64,000 nt of DNA, taken from contig NC_046683.1 in NCBI RefSeq assembly GCF_009870125.1, forward strand, positions 64,309,869 to 64,373,868. The letters run 5' to 3'. Of the stretch, positions 22,701 to 34,115 are shown piece by piece. This stretch comes from Drosophila pseudoobscura (Eukaryota; Arthropoda; Insecta; Diptera; Drosophilidae). The notes below the pieces were generated by a model. The model was not told the origin of the DNA, did no database searches, and saw nothing but the letters and a program-made list of their open reading frames with translations. How positions within the stretch are numbered: the stretch's first letter is position 1; each line of letters opens with the position of its first letter. The translations under genes were made by a program, and so were the position numbers.

Positions 22701-24916
22701 AGCCCGAAGCCATGTCCAAAGTCATAGCCCCCCGAGAACCGGAGGCCGCCTCAACGATGGAATGTCTCACTGCCTTCCAACTGGTTTCCAAATTTTTAAC
22801 CATTTTTCGTTGCTCTCTTGTTTTGCAGTGGCGCCGCGATGTCCAAATGGCCAAAGAACTCCATGTGGGGACGTACCGTTTCTCGTTGTCATGGCCACGA
22901 ATAATGCCTGGCGGATATATGAATCACGTGAGCACCGCCGGCATCAAGTACTACTCCAATTTGATAGATGAGCTCCTGCGGTACAACATCACTCCCATGG
23001 TGACGATCTATCACTGGGAGCTGCCGCAGCGGCTGCAGGAGCTGGGTGGATGGACCAATCCGGAGATCATTCCCCTGTTCAAGGACTACGCCCGACTGGT
23101 GATGGAGATGTATGGGGATCGAGTGAAGATGTGGACCACCATCAATGAGCCCTGGCACGTATGTGAGCACGGCTATGGTGCGGATTACATGGCACCATCG
23201 TTCAATTATCCGGGGATTCCCGCCTACCTGTGTGGTCACAATCTGCTCAAGGCCCACGCGGAGGTAGTGCACATGTACCGGGATCTCTTCCAGCAGCGGC
23301 AGAAGGGACGCATTGGCATCACCCTGGACACTTCGTGGCCAGAGCCAAAGAATGCCGATTCCGCCGAGGATCGCGAGGCCTCCGAGCGTGCCATGCAGTT
23401 CTATGTGGGTTGGTTCGGTCACCCCATCTTCTCGAAGCATGGAAACTATCCGAAAGTGATGATCGAACGCATCCGCAATCTCAGCAAAGAGCAGGGCTTC
23501 GGTGTCCGCTCCCGCCTGCCAGAGTTCACGCAAGAGGAAATCCGCCGCATCCGCGGTACAGCCGACTTCTTCGGCATTAACTCCTACACGAGTAATCTCG
23601 TCACGAGTAATGGTCACAATAACACAGGAAAGTTCCCAGTGCCTTCGTTCAATCATGACATGGGCGTGGTGGAGAGTCAGGAGGGTGTCGATTGGCCCGG
23701 TTCGGGTTCTGTTTGGCTAAAGGTAAGTTTTAGTTCATTACTAAAGGCATTCCTTACCTAATCTATGTACATATGTAGATATATATGTTCATGTGTTCGT
23801 TTAGGCCTCTAATCAGATAGAAGGATTTCTACCTAAATTGGAACTTTCATTCGAATTGAAGACTTTTAAAACCCAGAATAATTGCCCGTATCTTTCACAT
23901 TTTCAAAGATAAAGCTCTTCACATTTCATAGATCAATTTATTTATAGTAATTCATTCCAAATTACAATTTGTACAATATTATAAATTAAATTCTAACTTT
24001 ACTTACGACTGGATACTTATGAAGATACACTACAATTAGAAGATTAATTTATCATACTTATTTCCACCTAAACTCCAAGTTTCATTAGGATAATATACTT
24101 CTTAGAACCGTAAAACCCAAGCCTTAGTAAGTATCTATCAGTCGTTAAACTTCTCTAAACTTAGAAAAGTAATTTTTTGTGGATTAGTTGAGCAAATTGA
24201 TTGTTCTCTCTGGAGATGAGAACCCCCTTGTGGCAGCTGGGTCTGGGGATGAGGTAATTAACTGGGGGAGAAGTGAGGTTTGCGGCTTGAGGCTAGAGGG
24301 TGACTTATCCCATTTGCAGTTTGAATTATGGTCTAAGGAATCAAATGGGGGGTTGGCTCTGACACAGGTGGTTCAACGAACTCTACTAACATGTGGCTTC
24401 CATTTCTATTTATCTTTCTAGGCGTATCCCAAGGGCATGTACAACCTGCTCAAGTGGATTCACCGCGAGTACAATGCACCCGAAATAATTGTCACTGAGA
24501 ATGGCGTGAGCGATCGTGGGGGCTTGGATGATTATGCCCGTGTAGACTACTACAATTCGTATCTAGATGCCATTCTAAATGCCATCGAGGATGGTGTTAA
24601 TATTAGTGGCTACATTGCCTGGAGCCTGATGGACAGCTACGAGTGGAAGGCTGGCTTCACGGAGAAGTTCGGGCTCTATCATGTAGATTTTACATCACCG
24701 AAGCGCACGCGTACGCCCAAGATTTCAGCGCGAGTATTTGCCCAGATCTGCAAGACGAATGAGATCGACTGGAGCTTCCGGCCGACGCTCGATGATCAGC
24801 AATTGGTGGCCTTGGCGCAGTTACCCGCTGAAGAAATAGATACTCGATCGAGTGGAGCCTCTAATATTGTAGGCTGGAGTCTGCTTTCCATCGTTCTGTT
24901 GACTTTTCTCAGATGA
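19723..24916 (+). CDS. CG9701: Glycoside hydrolase family 1 (beta-glucosidase/myrosinase-like), probable CG9701 orthologue
   Basis: Retaining beta-glycosidase of the GH1 TIM-barrel family. Four exons: 19723-19763, 20423-20624, 22829-23722 and 24422-24916; introns of 659, 2204 and 699 nt have GT/AG ends. The total is 543 residues. A signal peptide ([14 protein letters not shown]) precedes [20 protein letters not shown]. Catalytic motifs are intact: acid/base in TTINEPW and nucleophile in IIVTENG. Other GH1 landmarks are [17 protein letters not shown], and [11 protein letters not shown] near the C-terminus. After the barrel there is a Ser/Gly spacer and a hydrophobic C-terminal tail ([16 protein letters not shown]), fitting a GPI-anchor signal or membrane tail. 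Exon joins reproduce the family consensus. The large second intron shows no coding signal. The substrate cannot be told from sequence. Confidence 0.88.
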
Positions 24917-24969
24917 GAGAAGTAGAGAGAGAAAAAGAGGGTGTAGAGTGTAGTGGAGGCTTGCCATGT

Positions 24970-25054
24970 ATTTTTTTTGCTACTCGTAGCCCCTAAGTCT
25001 TTTCTAAACGTTTTTTTTTTTGTTGCTACTCGTAGTCCCTAAGTTTTGTCTAAA
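24970..25054 (+). repeat. Tandem duplication of about 42 nt in the GH1 3' UTR
   Basis: Two copies of a T-run followed by GCTACTCGTAG, CCCTAAGT and TCTAAA; the copies differ at a few sites. Confidence 0.7.
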
Positions 25055-25123
25055 AGTCTAATATAATCTACTTATATGTATAAAAACTCTAATTTGTACT
25101 TAAACTTAAAGACTCAAAACCTG

Positions 25124-25129
25124 AATAAA
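25124..25129 (+). terminator. Polyadenylation signal AATAAA, GH1 gene
   Basis: First AATAAA after the GH1 stop, 208 nt downstream. Confidence 0.55.
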
Positions 25130-26412
25130 ACCTTTTGTGATATTAAAAAAGAGAACCTTGTTGAGGGTTTTTGTATTGATGGAAGAACTAAACTTCCATT
25201 CACTTCCAAAGTCATTCAAATGTTAAGCAGATCAACAGATCTCTATAGATCGTTGTGACATTTACATCTAGTAGGAACCCAAACCGAGCCAAGCCAAACC
25301 GAACCAATTCCTTGAGCTGTCTGTGATGTTGATATTTCCGCAAGTAAATCCACACAATGGAACCAATGATCCGAGATTCAATGATCTTTTTAGAGCACAA
25401 TGAGCCCCGATGCCTGAGAGATCTCCCTCTGTTTATTATATCACCATTATCATGGGATGTGGTAGAGGTTCATTTAGAGGCAGCAGTAGCAGCTGGTGGA
25501 TAATTGTAGGGGTCTAGTCTAGTGGTTCCAGCATGAATCTGAATATTAAAATCCCTAGTAATCACCCTGATTATCTCATTTGCTTATGCATATAACATGA
25601 TCACAGAATAGCAATAGTAATAGTATCTTTCTCACAATATCCGCTTCTCGAACCTCTAAACAGAAACGGAATTGAAAGTTGGCTTAACTTATGTCTAGAA
25701 TATACAAGTATATATATCGTGTTCAGAACCAGTTACCTTTCATTTTGGGTAATGCTTTTTTCCTTAATTATACTTATTTTTTATGCATTTACTTGGATTT
25801 ATTGTTTCGGTTCAGCAGTGCCTTCCAGTCGTCACACGAAATGTCTTGAATAAATTAAACATTTGTGTAGTGCTTTTGTAGGAAACATTTCACGACCATG
25901 TCGGTTCAGGGGAGGAGGCTCATACACACTCCACTCCAGTCTAGTCTCCAGTCTATAGAGTTGCCTCTACACCTGTTTGAGTCACGAGCCCCAGTGCCAG
26001 GGCATTCATAATTTATCAGCCATCGTCTGGGGAGAGCTGAACACTGAAGCTTAGGGCTCGTATCTCTAGAAATTTAAAGTTCTTTAAACTTTCGAGAGAC
26101 TCTCCAAAGTCATAAACCATTCTAACACCAAATAGCGTCATAAATTTGATTAACTATGATTGATGATTGCCTAATGAGTGAACAAAAGTCAATCAAATCT
26201 ATGAGAATATAAAATAATAATAATAATAAACAGATCCGTTTCAGCATTGGAAACCCCTCTGACACTGCCACTGTCCACTGTTTTTAGTGCAATTCCCTTA
26301 AAAAAAACTCTACAAATAATGTTATAACTTTGCGAAAACAACAAACAAACAAACACAAGGGGGTGTTGACTTCTGGAGTTGAAAGTTCCGATGTTTTTTT
26401 CCTGAGGTTTCG

Positions 26413-26418
26413 GTTTAT
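26413..26418 (-). terminator. Polyadenylation signal AATAAA, mucin gene
   Basis: Canonical signal on the minus strand, about 203 nt past the mucin stop. Confidence 0.5.
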
Positions 26419-26620
26419 TTGCTGATGTAATTTCTACAGGGCATTGCATCAGCCAAAGTTTTGAGTTGAGTTTCCCCCAGCACGAACTTTGCGAAATTGC
26501 AATGCGGGAAATGATGAATGTGTTGTGTTTGTTCTTGGAAAAAGGTCAGAGCGTGATTCGAACAGAGAAATCCAGAATAAACATATAGACATCCATAGGT
26601 AGATTACAGATATCTTTCGC

Positions 26621-29600
26621 TCAGTTTTCATTTGGCTTCGATCTCCAAAAAAAGCTTGGAAATCCACCAAAGGGATTCGGCAATTGTGGCAAAGATGGAA
26701 AAGAGGGTAATGAAACTTCTGGCAATGAAACCTCTGGTAATGAAACCTCTGGTAATGAATCCTGTGGCAATTCAACTTTGGTTAAGTTTACCTTTGGCAA
26801 TAGCGGCAATGGAAGCGGAAGAGGAAATGGTAGAGGCAGAGGCAGCGCAAATGGTGGAACAGGAAGCGCTGGGAGAGGAGGAAGTTCTGGCAGAGGAGGA
26901 AGCGCTGGCAGCGGAAGGAGCGGCCAGCCAGGATCATTCGAATCATGATAATGAACGTGATGGTGCTTATGGATGTCATGTTGGCCCATAGGAGTAGTAG
27001 AAGTTGATGGTCTCGTGGTTGGTCGTAACGTTGTCGAATCTGTGGGGCGCCCAGATGTTGTCGTCGGCGTTGTTTTTTCGGTTGTTGTTTTCGGAGTTGT
27101 CTCTATTGTTGTAGTCTGCACTGTAGTTGTTTTCGGAGTTGTCGGCTTGGGAGTTGTCTTTACTGTTGTAGTCTTCACTGTAGTTGTTTTCGGAGTTGTC
27201 GGCTTAAGAGTTGTCTTTACTGTTGTGGTCTTCACTGTAGTTGTTTTCGTAGTTGTCGGCTTGGGAGTTGTCTTTACTGTTGTGGTCTTCACTGTAGTTG
27301 TCTTCGGAGTTGTCGGCTTAGGAGTTGTCTTTACTGTTGTAGTCTTCACTGTAGTTGTTTTCGGAGTTGTCGGCTTGGGAGTTGTCTTTACTGTTGTAGT
27401 CTTCACTGTAGTTGTTTTCGGAGTTGTCGGCTTGGGAGTTGTCTTTACTGTTGTAGTCTTCACTGTAGTTGTTTTCGGAGTTGTCGGCTTAAGAGTTGTC
27501 TTTACTGTTGTGGTCTTCACTGTAGTTGTTTTCGTAGTTGTCGGCTTGGGAGTTGTCTTTACTGTTGTGGTCTTCACTGTAGTTGTTTTCGTAGTTGTCG
27601 GCTTGGGAGTTGTCTTTACTGTTGTGGTCTTCACTGTAGTTGTTTTCGTAGTTGTCGGCTTGGGAGTTGTCTTTACTGTTGTAGTCTTCACTGTAGTTGT
27701 TTTCGGAGTTGTCGGCTTGGGAGTTGTCTTTACTGTTGTAGTCTTCACTGTAGTTGATTTCGGAGTTGTTGGCTTAGGAGTTGTCTTTACTGTTGTGGTC
27801 TTCACTGTAGTTGTTTTCGTAGTTGTCGGCTTGGGAGTTGCCTTTACTGTTGTAGTCTTCACTGTAGTTGTTTTCGGAGTTGTCGGCTTGGGAGTTGTCT
27901 TTACTGTTGTGGTCTTCACTGTAGTTGTTTTTGGAGTTGTCGGCTTGGGAGTTGTCGGCTTAGGAGTTGTCTTTACTGTTGTAGTCTTCACTGTAGTTGA
28001 TTTCGGAGTTGTTGGCTTAGGAGTTGTCTTTACTGTTGTGGTCTTCACTGTAGTTGTTTTTGGAGTTGTCGGCTTGGGAGTTGTCGGCTTAGGAGTTGTC
28101 TTTACTGTTGTAGTCTTCACTGTAGTTGTTTTCGGAGTTGTCGGCTTGGGAGTTGTCTTTACTGTTGTAGTCTTCACTGTAGTTGATTTCGGAGTTGTTG
28201 GCTTGGGAGTTGTCTTTACTGTTGTAGTCTTCACTGTAGTTGTTTTCGGAGTTGTCGGCTTGGGAGTTGTCTTTACTGTTGTGGTCTTCACTGTAGTTGT
28301 TTTCGGAGTTGTCGGCTTGGGAGTTGTCTTTACTGTTGTAGTCTTCACTGTAGTTGTTTTCGTAGTTGTCGGCTTGGGAGTTGTCTTCACTGTTGTGGTC
28401 TTCACTGTAGTTGTTTTTGGAGTTGTCGGCTTGGGAGTTGTCTTTACTGTTGTAGTCTTCACTGTAGTTGATTTCGGAGTTGTCGGCTTGGGAGTTGTCT
28501 TCACTGTTGTGGTCTTCACTGTAGTTGTTTTCGGAGTTGTTGGCTTGGGAGTTGTCTTTACTGTTGTAGTCTTCACTGTAGTTGTTTTCGTAGTTGTCGG
28601 CTTGGGAGTTGTCTTTACTGTTGTAGTCTTCACTGTAGTTGTTTTCGTAGTTGTCGGCTTGGGAGTTGTCTTTACTGTTGTAGTCTTCACTGTAGTTGTT
28701 TTCGGAGTTGTCGGCTTAAGAGTTGTCTTTACTGTTGTGGTCTTCACTGTAGTTGTTTTCGTAGTTGTCGGCTTGGGAGTTGTCTTCACTGTTGTGGTCT
28801 TCACTGTAGTTGTTTTCGGAGTTGTTGGCTTGGGAGTTGTCTTTACTGTTGTAGTCTTCACTGTAGTTGTTTTCGGAGTTGTCGGCTTGGGAGTTGTCTT
28901 TACTGTTGTAGTCTTCACTGTAGTTGTTTTCGGAGTTGTCGGCTTGGGAGTTGTCTTTACTGTTGTAGTCTTCACTGTAGTTGATTTCGGAGTTGTTGGC
29001 TTAGGAGTTGTTGGCTTAGGAGTTGTCTTTACTGTTGTAGTCTTCACAGTAGTTGTTTTCGGAGTTGTCGGCTTAGGAGTTGTCTTTAATGTTGTAGTCT
29101 TAACGGTGGTTGTTTTCGGAGTTGTCGGCTCTGGAGTCGTCTTTACTGTTGTAGTCTTAACGGTTGTTGTTTTCGGAGTTGTCGGCTCTGGAGTCGTCTT
29201 TACTGTTGTAGTCTTAACGGTTGTTGTTTTCGGAGTTGTCGGCTCTGGAGTCGTCTTTACTGTTGTAGTCTTAACGGTTGTGGTTTTCGGAGTTGTCGGT
29301 TCAGGAGTCGTCTTTACTGTCGTAGTCTTCACCGTAGTTGTTTTCGGAGTTGTAGGCTCTGGAGTCGTCTTTACTGTTGTAGTCTTAACGGTGGTTGTTT
29401 TCGGAGTTGTCGGCTCTGGAGTCGTCTTTACTGTTGTAGTCTTAACGGTTGTTGTTTTCGGAGTTGTCGGCTCTGGAGTCGTCTTTACTGTTGTAGTCTT
29501 AACGGTTGTTGTTTTCGGAGTTGTCGGTTCAGGAGTAGTCTTTACTGTCGTAGTCTTCACTGTAGTTGTTTTCGGAGTTGTAGGCTCAGGAGTCGTCTTT

Positions 29601-32600
29601 ACTGTCGTAGTCTTCGCCGTAGTTGTTTTCGGAGTTGTCGGCTCTGGAGTCGTCTTTACTGTTGTAGTCTTAACGGTGGTTGTTTTCGGAGTTGTCGGCT
29701 CTGGAGTCGTCTTTACTGTTGTAGTCTTAACGGTTGTTGTTATCGGAGTTGTAGGCTCTGGAGTCGTCTTTACTGTTGTAGTCTTAACGGTTGTTGTTTT
29801 CGGAGTTGTCGGCTCTGGAGTCGTCTTTACTGTTGTAGTCTTAACGGTTGTTGTTTTCGGAGTTGTCGGTTCAGGAGTCGTCTTTACTGTCGTAGTCTTC
29901 ACCGTAGTTGTTTTCGGAGTTGTAGGCTCTGGAGTCGTCTTTACTGTTGTAGTCTTAACGGTGGTTGTTTTCGGAGTTGTCGGCTCTGGAGTCGTCTTTA
30001 CTGTTGTAGTCTTAACGGTTGTTGTTTTCGGAGTTGTAGGCTCAGGAGTCGTCTTTACTGTCGTAGTCTTCGCCGTAGTTGTTTTCGGCGTTGTAGGCTC
30101 TGGAGTCGTCTTTACTGTTGTAGTCTTAACGGTTGTTGTTTTCGGAGTTGTCGGTTCAGGAGTCGTCTTTACTGTCGTAGTCTTCACTGTAGTTGTTTTC
30201 GGAGTTGTAGGCACAGGAGTCGTCTTTACTGTCGTAGTCTTCGCCGTAGTTGTTTTCGGAGTCGTAGGCTCTGGAGTCGTCTTTACTGTTGTAGTCTTAA
30301 CGGTGGTTGTTTTCGGAGTTGTCGGCTCTGCAGTCGTCTTTACTGTCGTAGTCTTCACCGTAGTTGTTTTCGGAGTTGTAGGCTCTGGAGTCGTCTTTAC
30401 TGTTGTAGTCTTAACGGTTGTTGTTTTCGGAGTTGTCGGTTCAGGAGTCGTCTTTACTGTCGTAGTCTTAACGGTTGTTGTTTTCGGAGTTGTCGGTTCA
30501 GGAGTCGTCTTTACTGTCGTAGTCTTCACCGTAGTTGTTTTCGGAGTTGTAGGCTCTGGAGTCGTCTTTACTGTTGTAGTCTTAACGGTTGTCGTTTTCG
30601 GAGTTGTCGGTTCAGGAGTCGTCTTTACTGTCGTAGTCTTCACCGTAGTTGTTTTCGGAGTTGTAGGCTCTGGAGTCGTCTTTACTGTTGAAGTCTTAAC
30701 GGTTGTTGTTTTCGGAGTTGTCGGTTCAGGAGTCGTCTTTACTGTCGTAGTCTTCACTGTAGTTGTTTTCGGAGTTGTAGGCTCTGGAGTCGTATTCACT
30801 GTTGAAGTCTCCACGGTCGTTGTTTTCGGAGTTGTCTGCTCTGGAGTCGTCTTCACTGTTGTAGTCTCCACGGTTGTTGTTTTCGGAGTTGTCGGCTCTG
30901 CAGTCGTCTTCACTGTGGTAGTCTTTGCTGTAGTTGTTGTCGGCGTTGTAGGCTCAGGAGTCGTCTTTACTGTCGTAGTCTCCACGGTCGTTGTTTTCGG
31001 AGTTGTAGGCTCAGGAGTCGTCTTTACTGTTGTAGTCTTAACGGTTGTCGTTTTCGGAGTTGTCGGTTCAGGAGTCGTCTTTACCGTTGTACTCTCCACG
31101 GTTGTTGTTTTCGGAGCTGTCGGTTCAGGAGTCGTCTGTACTGTCGTAGTCTTCACTGTAGTTGTTTTCGGAGTTGTCGGTTCAGATGTCGTCTTTACCG
31201 TTGTAGTCTTCACGGTTGTTGTTTTCGGAGTTGTCGGCTCTGGAGTCGTCTTCACTGTGGTAGTCTTTACTGTAGTTGTTTTCGGAGTTGTCGGCTCAGG
31301 AGTCGTCTTCACTGTGGTAGTCTTTGCTGTAGTTGTTTTCGGAGTTGTCGGCTCAGGAGTCGTCTTTACTGTTGTAGTCTCCACGGTTGTTGTTTTCGGC
31401 GTTGTCGGCTCTGGAGTCGTCTTGACCGTTGTAGTCTCCACGGTTGTTGTTTTCGGAGTTGTCGGCTCTGGAGTCGTCTTTACTGTCGTAGTCTTCACTG
31501 TAGTTGTTTTCGGAGTTGTAGGCTCAGGAGTCGTCTTTACTGTTGTAGTCTCTACGGTTGTTGTTTTCGGAGTTGTCGGCTCTGGAGTCATCTTCACTGT
31601 TGTAGTCTCCACGGTCGTTGTTTTCGGAGTTGTCGGCTCTGCAGTCGTCTTCACTGTGGTAGTCTTTACTGTAGTTGTTTTCGGAGTTGTCGGCTCAGGA
31701 GTCGTCTTCACTGTGGTAGTCTTTGCTGTAGTTGTTTTCGGAGTTGTAGGCTCAGGAGTCGTCTTTACTGTCGTAGTCTCCACGGTCGTTGTTTTCGGAG
31801 TTGTAGGCTCTGGAGTCGTCTTTACCGTTGTACTCTCCACGGTTGTTGTTTTCGGCGTTGTCGGTTCAGGAGTCGTCTTTACCGTTGTACTCTCCACGGT
31901 TGTTGTTTTCGGAGTTGTCGGTTCAGGAGTCGTCTGTACTGTTGTAGTCTTCACTGTAGTTGTTGTCGGAGTTGTCGGCTCTGGAGTCGTCTTTACTGTC
32001 GTAGTCTCCACGGTCGTTGTTTTCGGAGTTGTCGGCTCTGGAGTCGTCTTTACTGTTGTAGTCTTAACGGTGGTTGTTTTCGGAGTTGTCGGCTCTGGAG
32101 TCGTCTTCACTGTTGTAGTCTCCACGGTTGTTGTTTTCGGCGTTGTCGGTTCAGGAGTCGTCTTTACCGTTGTACTCTCCACGGTTGTTGTTTTCGGCGT
32201 TGTCGGTTCAGGAGTCGTCTTTACCGTTGTACTCTCCACGGTTGTTGTTTTCGGAGTTGTCGGTTCAGGAGTCGTCTGTACTGTTGTAGTCTTCACTGTA
32301 GTTGTTGTCGGAGTTGTCGGCTCTGGAGTCGTCTTCACTGTGGTAGTCTTCACTGTAGTTGTTGTCGGAGTTGTCGGCTCTGGAGTCGTCTTCACTGTGG
32401 TAGTCTTTACTGTAGTTGTTTTCGGAGTTGTCGGCTCAGGAGTCGTATTCACTGTTGAAGTCTCCACGGTCGTTGTTTTCGGAGTTGTCGGCTCTGGAGT
32501 CGTCTTCACTGTTGTAGTCTCCACGGTTGTTGTTTTCGGAGTTGTCGGCTCTGCAGTCGTCTTCACTGTGGTAGTCTTTGCTGTAGTTGTTGTCGGCGTT

Positions 32601-34057
32601 GTAGGCTCAGGAGTCGTCTTTACTGTCGTAGTCTCCACGGTCGTTGTTTTCGGAGTTGTCGGCTCTGGAGTCGTCTTCACTGTTGTAGTCTCCACGGTTG
32701 TTGTTTTCGGAGTTGTCGGCTCTGGAGTCGTCTTCACTGTTGTAGTCTCCACGGTCGTTGTTTTCGGAGTTGTAGGCTCTGGAGTCGTCTTTACTGTTGA
32801 AGTCTTAACGGTTGTTGTTTTCGGAGTTGTCGGCTCAGGACTCGTCTTTACTGTCGTAGTCTTCACTGTAGTTGTTTTCGGAGTTGTAGGCTCTGGAGTC
32901 GTATTCACTGTTGAAGTCTCCACGGTCGTTGTTTTCGGAGTTGTCGGCTCAGGAGTCGTATTCACTGTTGAAGTCTCCACGGTGGTTGTTTTCGGAGTTG
33001 TCGGCTCTGGAGTCGTCTTCACTGTTGTAGTCTCCACGGTTGTTGTTTTCGGCGTTGTCGGTTCAGGAGTCGTCTTTACCGTTGTACTCTCCACGGTTGT
33101 TGTTTTCGGCGTTGTCGGTTCAGGAGTCGTCTTTACCGTTGTACTCTCCACGGTTGTTGTTTTCGGCGTTGTCGGTTCAGGAGTCGTCTTTACCGTTGTA
33201 CTCTCCACGGTTGTTGTTTTCGGAGTTGTCGGTTCAGGAGTCGTCTGTACTGTTGTAGTCTTCACTGTAGTTGTTGTCGGAGTTGTCGGCTCTGGAGTCG
33301 TCTTCACTGTGGTAGTCTTTACTGTAGTTGTTTTCGGAGTTGTCGGCTCAGGAGTCGTATTCACTGTTGAAGTCTCCACGGTCGTTGTTTTCGGAGTTGT
33401 CGGCTCTGGAGTCGTCTTCACTGTTGTAGTCTCCACGGTTGTTGTTTTCGGAGTTGTCGGCTCTGCAGTCGTCTTCACTGTCGTAGTCTTCACTGTAGTT
33501 GTTTTCGGAGTTGTCGGTTCAGATGTCGTCTTTACCGTTGTAGTCTCCACGGTTGTTGTTTTCGGAGTTGTCGGCTCTGGAGTCGTCTTCACTGTGGTAG
33601 TCTTTACTGTTGTTGTTTTCGGAGTTGTCGGCTCTGGAGTCGTCTTTACTGTTGTAGTCTTAACGGTTGTCGTTTTCGGAGTTGTCGGTTCAGGAGTCGT
33701 CTTTACTGTCGTAGTCTTCACTGTAGTTGTTTTCGGAGTTGTCGGCTCTGGAGTCGTCTTCACTGTGGTAGTCTTTACTGTAGTTGTTTTCGGTGTTGTC
33801 GGTTCAGGAGTTGTCTTTGCTGTTGTAGGAGCCAGTGGGCATCCCGGCAGGAAAGGATCGAAGGCACAATAGAATGGATATGTTATGCCAGCCGTGTCCG
33901 TCTCGTCAACGATTTGCCTAGCGCCACTTCCTTCCCGATCTGCATGGGCAGCATAGTGCAGGGCAAGAAAAAGCAAACTTCTCAGGATATTCTATATTTT
34001 CGAAAGGAAAGGAGGGGATGTATAGTGTCGTTGTGCGAGCGGATCCTGACTTACCAT
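26621..34057 (-). CDS. Giant secreted Thr-rich mucin-like repeat protein, about 2457 aa
   Basis: Exon 1 (34057-34055) carries only the ATG. A 63-nt intron (GTAAGT donor, ATATAG acceptor) leads to exon 2 (33991-26621), giving 2457 residues. Order: signal peptide (MNILRSLLFLALHYAAHA); a short non-repeat head with the only two cysteines (YCAFDPFLPGCP); about 117 tandem copies of a 19-residue unit, consensus TTPEPTTPKTTTVKTTTVK; then a His-rich patch (HKHHHVHYHD), a Pro/Leu repeat region and three PEVSL repeats. Roughly the first 83 units are the TTPEP type and the last 34 the TTPKP type. Nearly half the residues are Thr, so dense O-glycosylation is expected: an extracellular mucin, glue or matrix protein. 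There is no chitin-binding or enzyme domain. A TATATAAG promoter supports the start. No named gene recognised; copy number in this assembly may be imprecise. Confidence 0.85.
27112..33840 (-). repeat. 57-bp coding tandem repeat (VNTR), about 117 copies
   Basis: Period 57 nt (19 codons). On the plus strand each unit contains a GTTGTTTTCGGAGTTGTCGG-like core. Two homogenised blocks: 27112 to about 29085 (TTPKP type, a few units extended by PTTPK) and about 29085 to 33840 (TTPEP type). Higher-order copies exist: a distinctive multi-unit pattern near 32271-32570 recurs about 912-969 nt (16-17 units) later near 33240-33480. Confidence 0.93.
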
Positions 34058-34105
34058 TGGGACGGTTTCAGAGAAACGATTGATTTCTTGAGCTCAAGCC
34101 GAGTG

Positions 34106-34113
34106 CTTATATA
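34106..34113 (-). promoter_or_regulatory. TATA box of the mucin gene
   Basis: TATATAAG on the minus strand, 49 nt upstream of the ATG. An ATCAATC initiator-like site lies about 30 nt downstream of it (about 34079). Confidence 0.75.
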
Positions 34114-34115
34114 GG

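Larger units (their letters stand above)
24917..26620. other. GH1 3' flank and mucin-gene 3' flank
   Basis: No coding gene supported. Contains the GH1 poly(A) signal at 25124, a direct duplication at 24970-25054, an ACAA-rich patch near 26340, and the minus-strand poly(A) signal of the mucin gene near 26413. Confidence 0.5.

Noticed and set aside
22712..22828. Independent start for the GH1 gene at 22712
   Set aside because: The GH1 N-terminal motifs are in the exon at 20423-20624; 22712-22828 is intron before the TTTTGCAG acceptor.
27112..33840. Regular repeat as a CRISPR array
   Set aside because: The unit is an uninterrupted 57-nt coding repeat without unique spacers, in a eukaryotic gene.
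26973..33872. Plus-strand 2299-aa open frame as a gene
   Set aside because: It is the complement of the mucin repeat; period 57 keeps it open. No signal peptide, promoter or non-repeat domain of its own.
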